Source of the DNA: an uncultured Eubacterium sp.
GTDB taxonomy: Bacteria; Bacillota; Clostridia; Peptostreptococcales; Anaerovoracaceae
Length of the DNA: 10,222 nucleotides
Assembly (NCBI GenBank): GCA_947367725.1
Contig: CANBFZ010000035.1
Span: 1-10,222, forward strand
Direction: 5' to 3'
The position numbers and the translations under genes are program-made. The notes below the pieces were generated by a model, which ran no database searches, was not told the origin of the DNA, and saw only the letters and a list, made by a program, of their open reading frames with translations. Positions 6,694 through 10,222 of the stretch are shown here, piece after piece. Numbering within the stretch: position 1 is the stretch's first letter; every line of letters begins with the position of its first letter.

Positions 6694-7992
6694 ATGGATG
6701 CAATCAGCAAAATCAGTAAATTTCAGAAATTTGGCTGGGTGCTTGGACTGGAACGCATGAACGTGCTGTTAGAAAAGCTGGGAAATCCCCATGAAAATCT
6801 GAAGGTGCTCCATGTGGCGGGCACTAACGGGAAAGGCTCTGTCTGCAGGTATCTGTATGAAACCTTGCAGGCAGCCGGCTACCGGTGCGGGCTCTTTACC
6901 TCCCCGTTTCTAGAAGTATTCAACGAACGAATTGAATTTGACGGCGCCTATATTGCCGATGCGGATCTGCAGCGCTGCAGTGACCTGGTTCTTGCCAAAA
7001 CAGAAGAAATGGTAGGGCAAGGATGTGAATCTCCTACCGAGTTTGAGGTCATTACAGCAATCGCATTTTTGTACTTTCAGGAAAAGGGTGCGGACTATGT
7101 GGTGCTGGAAGTGGGACTGGGCGGCAAGGGAGACTCTACCAATGTGGTAAAGCAGCCACTTTGCAGCATCATCACCTCGATCTCTTTAGACCATACTGAC
7201 CGGCTGGGTGAAACCACTGCAGAAATTGCAGGGGAAAAGGCAGGCATTATCAAAGACGGCTGTCCGGTGATTACGGGGGTGGAAGATGAGGACGCGTTGC
7301 AGGTGATCCGTCTTGCGGCGATGCAGAATCACTCGTCGCTGTTTCATGCGTTGGAAAATCCATATGAGATTGTGGAAGAAACCGCAGACGGTACGCAGCT
7401 TTGGGCGAAGGTGATGCAAGAAACCTATGACCTGACAATTCCTATGGCAGGTCCTCATCAGGTGAAAAATGCGTTGACGGCGCTGACAGCCATCGCACTG
7501 TTACATGGGAAAGAGGAAATCCAAGTTACAAAGGCGCAGATTGCGGAAGGCTTTCAGAAGGCAAAACAGATTGGACGTTTTGAAATCATGCGGAGAAATC
7601 CTTTCGTCATTTTAGATGGCGCCCATAATCCGGATGGAGCAAAGGCACTGCGAGACACTGTCTTGCGCCATTTCGCAGAAAAAAGGATTCTGATGGTAAC
7701 TGGAATTCTGGCAGATAAAGAGGTCGATATCGTACTGGATACGTTTATGGATGTAACCAAAGATTTTATTGTCACAGAGCCAGATAATCCGAGAAAATTG
7801 TCTGCAGAAGAGCTGGCAGAAAAAATCAGACAGCGAGGGACATCGCCTTTGTGCTGCAAAACACCAGCCGAGGCAGTTTGCTGCGCAATGGAACGTCTCG
7901 ATGGGTATGATCTGGTACTATTTGCGGGTTCATTATATTTGATTGGAGAAATAAGGGGGCTTATCCATGGAACAGGAGATGCAGAAGCGTAA
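6694..7992 (+). CDS. folC: Folylpolyglutamate / dihydrofolate synthase (FolC)
   Basis: ATP-dependent ligase of the Mur family that adds glutamate to dihydropteroate and/or tetrahydrofolates, completing the pathway begun by the upstream folate operon and retaining folate in the cell. The 432-residue protein shows the P-loop VAGTNGKGSV (41-50), FTSPFLEVFNERI (68-80), LEVGLGGKGDSTN (138-150), SISLDHTDRLG (162-172), GEKAGIIK (180-187), a GPHQVKNALTA segment (253-263), GRFEI (294-298), ILDGAHNPDGA (306-316) and FAGSLYLIGEIR (410-421). Whether it has both DHFS and FPGS activity cannot be read from sequence. The upstream Shine-Dalgarno is weak and the gap to valS is one base, suggesting translational coupling. 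The valS-folC pairing is common in Firmicutes. Confidence 0.96.
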   Translation: MDAISKISKFQKFGWVLGLERMNVLLEKLGNPHENLKVLHVAGTNGKGSVCRYLYETLQAAGYRCGLFTSPFLEVFNERIEFDGAYIADADLQRCSDLVLAKTEEMVGQGCESPTEFEVITAIAFLYFQEKGADYVVLEVGLGGKGDSTNVVKQPLCSIITSISLDHTDRLGETTAEIAGEKAGIIKDGCPVITGVEDEDALQVIRLAAMQNHSSLFHALENPYEIVEETADGTQLWAKVMQETYDLTIPMAGPHQVKNALTALTAIALLHGKEEIQVTKAQIAEGFQKAKQIGRFEIMRRNPFVILDGAHNPDGAKALRDTVLRHFAEKRILMVTGILADKEVDIVLDTFMDVTKDFIVTEPDNPRKLSAEELAEKIRQRGTSPLCCKTPAEAVCCAMERLDGYDLVLFAGSLYLIGEIRGLIHGTGDAEA

Positions 7993-8908
7993 TAAGATTA
8001 TTTTATTTTACAACCCGAACTCAGGCAGCGGCGTATTTAAAAACAATCTCGATTATATCATCGGTCGTTGCCAGGATGCGGGATATATTACTGTGCCGAT
8101 TCGGGCAGCGCATGGTACAGTAATCGCAGATTATTTGGCAGAAATCAGCCGGCGGGGGATGCAGGATGAATTTCGTCAGATCATTGCTGCCGGCGGAGAC
8201 GGCACAATTAATGTATGCGTCAATGCGATGGTACAAAATAATATTCACTTGCCGTTGGCGATTTTGCCGGCGGGGACAGCTAATGATTTTGCGTATTATT
8301 TCAATCTATCCGGCGATATCGAACGTATGATGGACATTGCACTGGGGCACAATTACACGTATGCTGACGTAGGAAAGGTCAACGACCGATATTTTATCAA
8401 TGTGGCTGCCATGGGACAAGTTGTGGATGTGAGCCAGAAAACGGACCCGACCCTGAAGAATACCATCGGGATTTTAGCATACTATCTAAAGGGGCTGTCC
8501 GAAGTGCCGAATCTAAAGCCGATCAAGGTCACACTGACGACGCCGGAAAAAGTCTATCGGGAAAAGATGTACTTCATGGTGGTGATGAACGGCAAGTCGG
8601 CAGGCGGATTCAAAAAAATTTCGCCGGATTCGGAGATCAACGATGGTCTTTTAGATGTGCTGCTGTTTCGTAATATGACGCTTTTGGAAATGCCGGGGGT
8701 CTTTATGAAGATTTTGCAGGGCAGTCATCCGTCCAGCAAACGGGTGCTGCATTTCCAGACCAGCAATCTGAAAATTGAGTCCGAATGCGATTTACCGACA
8801 GATATCGACGGGGAACACGGCGAAAAGTTGCCACTTTCTTTCAGCGTGCTGCATAACCGTCTGAAAATATTTACCTTAGAAGACAATATGGGGGAGGAAT
8901 CGGTATGA
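7967..8908 (+). CDS. YegS/DagK-type lipid kinase
   Basis: A 313-residue member of the diacylglycerol-kinase catalytic-domain family (YegS/BmrU type), which phosphorylates lipids such as diacylglycerol with ATP at the membrane surface. Motifs: FYNPNSGSG (14-22), AAGGDGTIN (74-82, the nucleotide-binding signature), ILPAGTANDFA (99-109), INVAAMG (144-150), INDGLLDVLLF (224-234) and a late DIDGE (279-283). It has no transmembrane segment or signal peptide, as expected of these peripheral enzymes. The start at 7967 is preceded by AAGGGGG (7953-7959) at 7 bases and overlaps the folC end by 26 bases; the next in-frame ATG at 7979 has a poorly spaced binding site. The exact lipid substrate is not predictable. 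Confidence 0.92.
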   Translation: MEQEMQKRNKIILFYNPNSGSGVFKNNLDYIIGRCQDAGYITVPIRAAHGTVIADYLAEISRRGMQDEFRQIIAAGGDGTINVCVNAMVQNNIHLPLAILPAGTANDFAYYFNLSGDIERMMDIALGHNYTYADVGKVNDRYFINVAAMGQVVDVSQKTDPTLKNTIGILAYYLKGLSEVPNLKPIKVTLTTPEKVYREKMYFMVVMNGKSAGGFKKISPDSEINDGLLDVLLFRNMTLLEMPGVFMKILQGSHPSSKRVLHFQTSNLKIESECDLPTDIDGEHGEKLPLSFSVLHNRLKIFTLEDNMGEESV

Positions 8909-9351
8909 TGCGTCTGATCATGAGACAGACCGAGGAATATGAAAAACTGGTACGGTTTTTTGTGGAAAATGAATTAGAATTTGACGGGGATGAAGAAGTG
9001 GATACCGACATCGTCCGGTGTTTTGAAATGGTCCACGGTGCGGAGGAACATCTGGTGGCGGCGGCCGTGCTGGCAAAGCGGGAAGGACGCTATATTATTG
9101 ACGGCATCGCAGTGGAGCCACCGTACCGAAAACTGAAACTTGGGCATATGCTTTTGAAAAAGGTAATTGATACAGTAAAGGAACTGGGCGGCAGTGAATT
9201 GTACTTGGTCGCTAGAGCACCGGGATTTTTCCGAGCCAATGGATTTACTGCCATTGATCCTGTCGATGCACCCAATTTCTTTGAGTGTAAATATTGTCCC
9301 CAGTATCAAAAAAGCTGTCATCCTGAGGTCATGAAGCTGGAGATTGTGTAG
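8905..9351 (+). CDS. GNAT-family N-acetyltransferase with C-terminal Cys cluster
   Basis: A 148-residue protein of the GNAT fold, which transfers an acyl group from acyl-CoA to an amine. The core motif A is IDGIAVEPPYRKLKLGHMLL (65-84): the beta strand, the R-x4-G acetyl-CoA pyrophosphate loop and the following helix. SELYLVARAPGFFRANGF (97-113ish) is motif B with the usual FF-x3-GF ending. The C-terminus carries Cys128, Cys131 and Cys138 followed by HP (ECKYCPQYQKSCHPEVMKL), an arrangement I associate with a clostridial GNAT subgroup; metal binding is an inference. GGGGAGG (8891-8897) lies 7 bases before the ATG, and the start overlaps the kinase stop by 4 bases; an alternative ATG at 8908 would lose one residue. 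The substrate is unknown. Confidence 0.85.
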   Translation: MMRLIMRQTEEYEKLVRFFVENELEFDGDEEVDTDIVRCFEMVHGAEEHLVAAAVLAKREGRYIIDGIAVEPPYRKLKLGHMLLKKVIDTVKELGGSELYLVARAPGFFRANGFTAIDPVDAPNFFECKYCPQYQKSCHPEVMKLEIV

Positions 9352-10116
9352 ATGCAGTATGATTATGACCTGATTTTACAGGGAATTTTAGATGTGGGAG
9401 AAGAAATGGTCTGCTGCGGTGCGGAAGTTAGCCGGGTGGAGGATAGTATTTACCGCATGTGCGAAAGTTACGGTGCGGCGCGTATCAATGTATTCATCAT
9501 TACCTCCAATATTCAGGTGACGATGCAGGCGCCGGACGGTAGAATTCTGACCCATATCAGAAGATTGGTTCGCTATGATACCAATTTCGACAGGCTGGAT
9601 TATCTCAATGATTTGAGCCGGTATATTTGTGCGAATAGGCCAGATGTGCCTGTGCTTCGTGAAAAGTTTGACGAAGTGCTAGGACGGCCGAAACAGCCCC
9701 TTTGGCTGCGTTTTGTCGGTTGTATGCTAGGCGCGGGCGCCTTTGCGGTATTTTTTGGCGGTACTTGGCTGGACGGCGCGGCATCCTGTCTGATGGCAGT
9801 GGTTTTGGTGCTGTTTGAGTTATTTTACGCGAAGCGGGAAAAAAACCAGATTGTCTACCACTTTGCGGCGTCGGTGGTTGGCGGTATCTGTGCCCATGTG
9901 TTTGTGTCACTGGGCATTGGAGCGCATGTGGATATGCTGATGATCGGCGGCATCATGCTGCTGATTCCGGGCATCGCGATGACCAATGCGGTGCGGGATA
10001 TGTTGACTGGCGATATTGCTTCGGGTCTTTTGCGCCTTTGCAATTCGCTGCTGATTGCGGCTGCCATTGCATGTGGTTTTGCGCTGACCATTATTCTGCT
10101 GGGAGGTGTGTTATGA
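9352..10116 (+). CDS. ThrE-type threonine/serine exporter, N-terminal half (DUF1212)
   Basis: A 254-residue membrane protein matching the ThrE N-terminal family (DUF1212, YjjP-like). Residues 1-115 are a soluble domain beginning with ILDVGEEMVCCGAEVSRVED (12-31), the characteristic start of the family, and containing NVFIITSNIQVT (46-57). About five hydrophobic segments follow: roughly 117-137, 140-160, 167-188, 193-212 and 229-251. LLIPGIAMTNAVRDMLTGD (203-221) is the family's conserved loop. The start directly abuts the previous stop, with GGAG (9339-9342) 9 bases upstream. In this family the exporter is often split into two genes, and the second half follows here with a 4-base overlap. Known ThrE exports threonine and serine; other substrates are possible (YjjPB is linked to succinate). 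Confidence 0.9.
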   Translation: MQYDYDLILQGILDVGEEMVCCGAEVSRVEDSIYRMCESYGAARINVFIITSNIQVTMQAPDGRILTHIRRLVRYDTNFDRLDYLNDLSRYICANRPDVPVLREKFDEVLGRPKQPLWLRFVGCMLGAGAFAVFFGGTWLDGAASCLMAVVLVLFELFYAKREKNQIVYHFAASVVGGICAHVFVSLGIGAHVDMLMIGGIMLLIPGIAMTNAVRDMLTGDIASGLLRLCNSLLIAAAIACGFALTIILLGGVL

Positions 10117-10222
10117 TCGTACAACTGGCAGTTGCGTTTTTGGGATCAGTGGGTTTTGCGCTGATGCTAAAAATCAAGGGCAGACAGGTGCTGTATGCAG
10201 GCCTTGGCGGACTGATTACCTG
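10113..10222 (+). CDS. ThrE-type exporter, C-terminal half (partial, YjjB-like)
   Basis: The first 36 residues of a gene running off the window end. It starts with an ATGA overlap on the previous gene and has GGGAGG (10101-10106) 6 bases upstream. The visible part is a hydrophobic segment (VQLAVAFLGSVGFALML) followed by a short basic stretch (KIKGRQ) and the start of another hydrophobic segment, as in the small four-helix partner (DUF3815/ThrE_2, YjjB-like). The identification relies mainly on position after the DUF1212 gene and on the FLGSVGFA-type N-terminus. Confidence 0.8.
   Translation, partial: MIVQLAVAFLGSVGFALMLKIKGRQVLYAGLGGLIT

Noticed and set aside
7979..7981. Alternative start of the lipid kinase at ATG 7979
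   Set aside because: The AGGAG before it directly abuts the ATG, while ATG 7967 has AAGGGGG at a proper 7-base spacing.

Overview
The window looks like a chromosomal segment from a low-to-moderate GC Firmicute, most likely a Clostridia-class anaerobe. The reasons are the gene order folE / HD hydrolase / folP / folB-folK fusion, the T-box leader on valS, valS followed directly by folC, strong AGGAG-type ribosome binding sites, and a split two-gene ThrE-type exporter. I cannot name the species. All supported genes lie on the + strand.

Layout. (1) 1-230: the 3' end of a DUF4180-family gene. (2) 231-499: an intergenic stretch ending in a strong sigma-A promoter. (3) 500-3193: a tight folate operon of folE (GTP cyclohydrolase I), an HD-domain phosphohydrolase, folP (dihydropteroate synthase) and a fused folB-folK. 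Junctions range from a 3-base gap to a 4-base overlap, and the operon is closed by an intrinsic terminator at 3207-3244. (4) 3245-3950: a long regulatory region with a near-consensus promoter, a T-box leader with a readable antiterminator/terminator switch, then a roughly 63-bp-period array of short inverted motifs before the valS ribosome binding site. (5) 3951 to the window end: valS, folC, a YegS/DagK-type lipid kinase, a GNAT acetyltransferase with a C-terminal cysteine cluster, and two ThrE-type exporter halves (the second truncated). These are joined by gaps of 0-1 base or by overlaps, so they look like one transcription unit.

How the genes work together. FolE makes 7,8-dihydroneopterin triphosphate. 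FolB and FolK convert dihydroneopterin to 6-hydroxymethyl-dihydropterin pyrophosphate, FolP joins this to p-aminobenzoate, and FolC in the next operon adds glutamate. No Nudix (FolQ/NudB-type) enzyme for removing phosphates from dihydroneopterin triphosphate is visible here. The HD hydrolase sits exactly where that activity would be needed, which makes it the most interesting functional candidate. The valS unit is probably induced by uncharged tRNA-Val, and the T-box would then also govern folC, the lipid kinase, the acetyltransferase and the exporter unless internal promoters exist.

Most of the window is ordinary housekeeping sequence. The points worth a second look are the HD protein, the 63-bp palindromic array inside the valS leader, and a cysteine-rich segment in ValS. 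I see no mobile element, CRISPR array, tRNA or rRNA.
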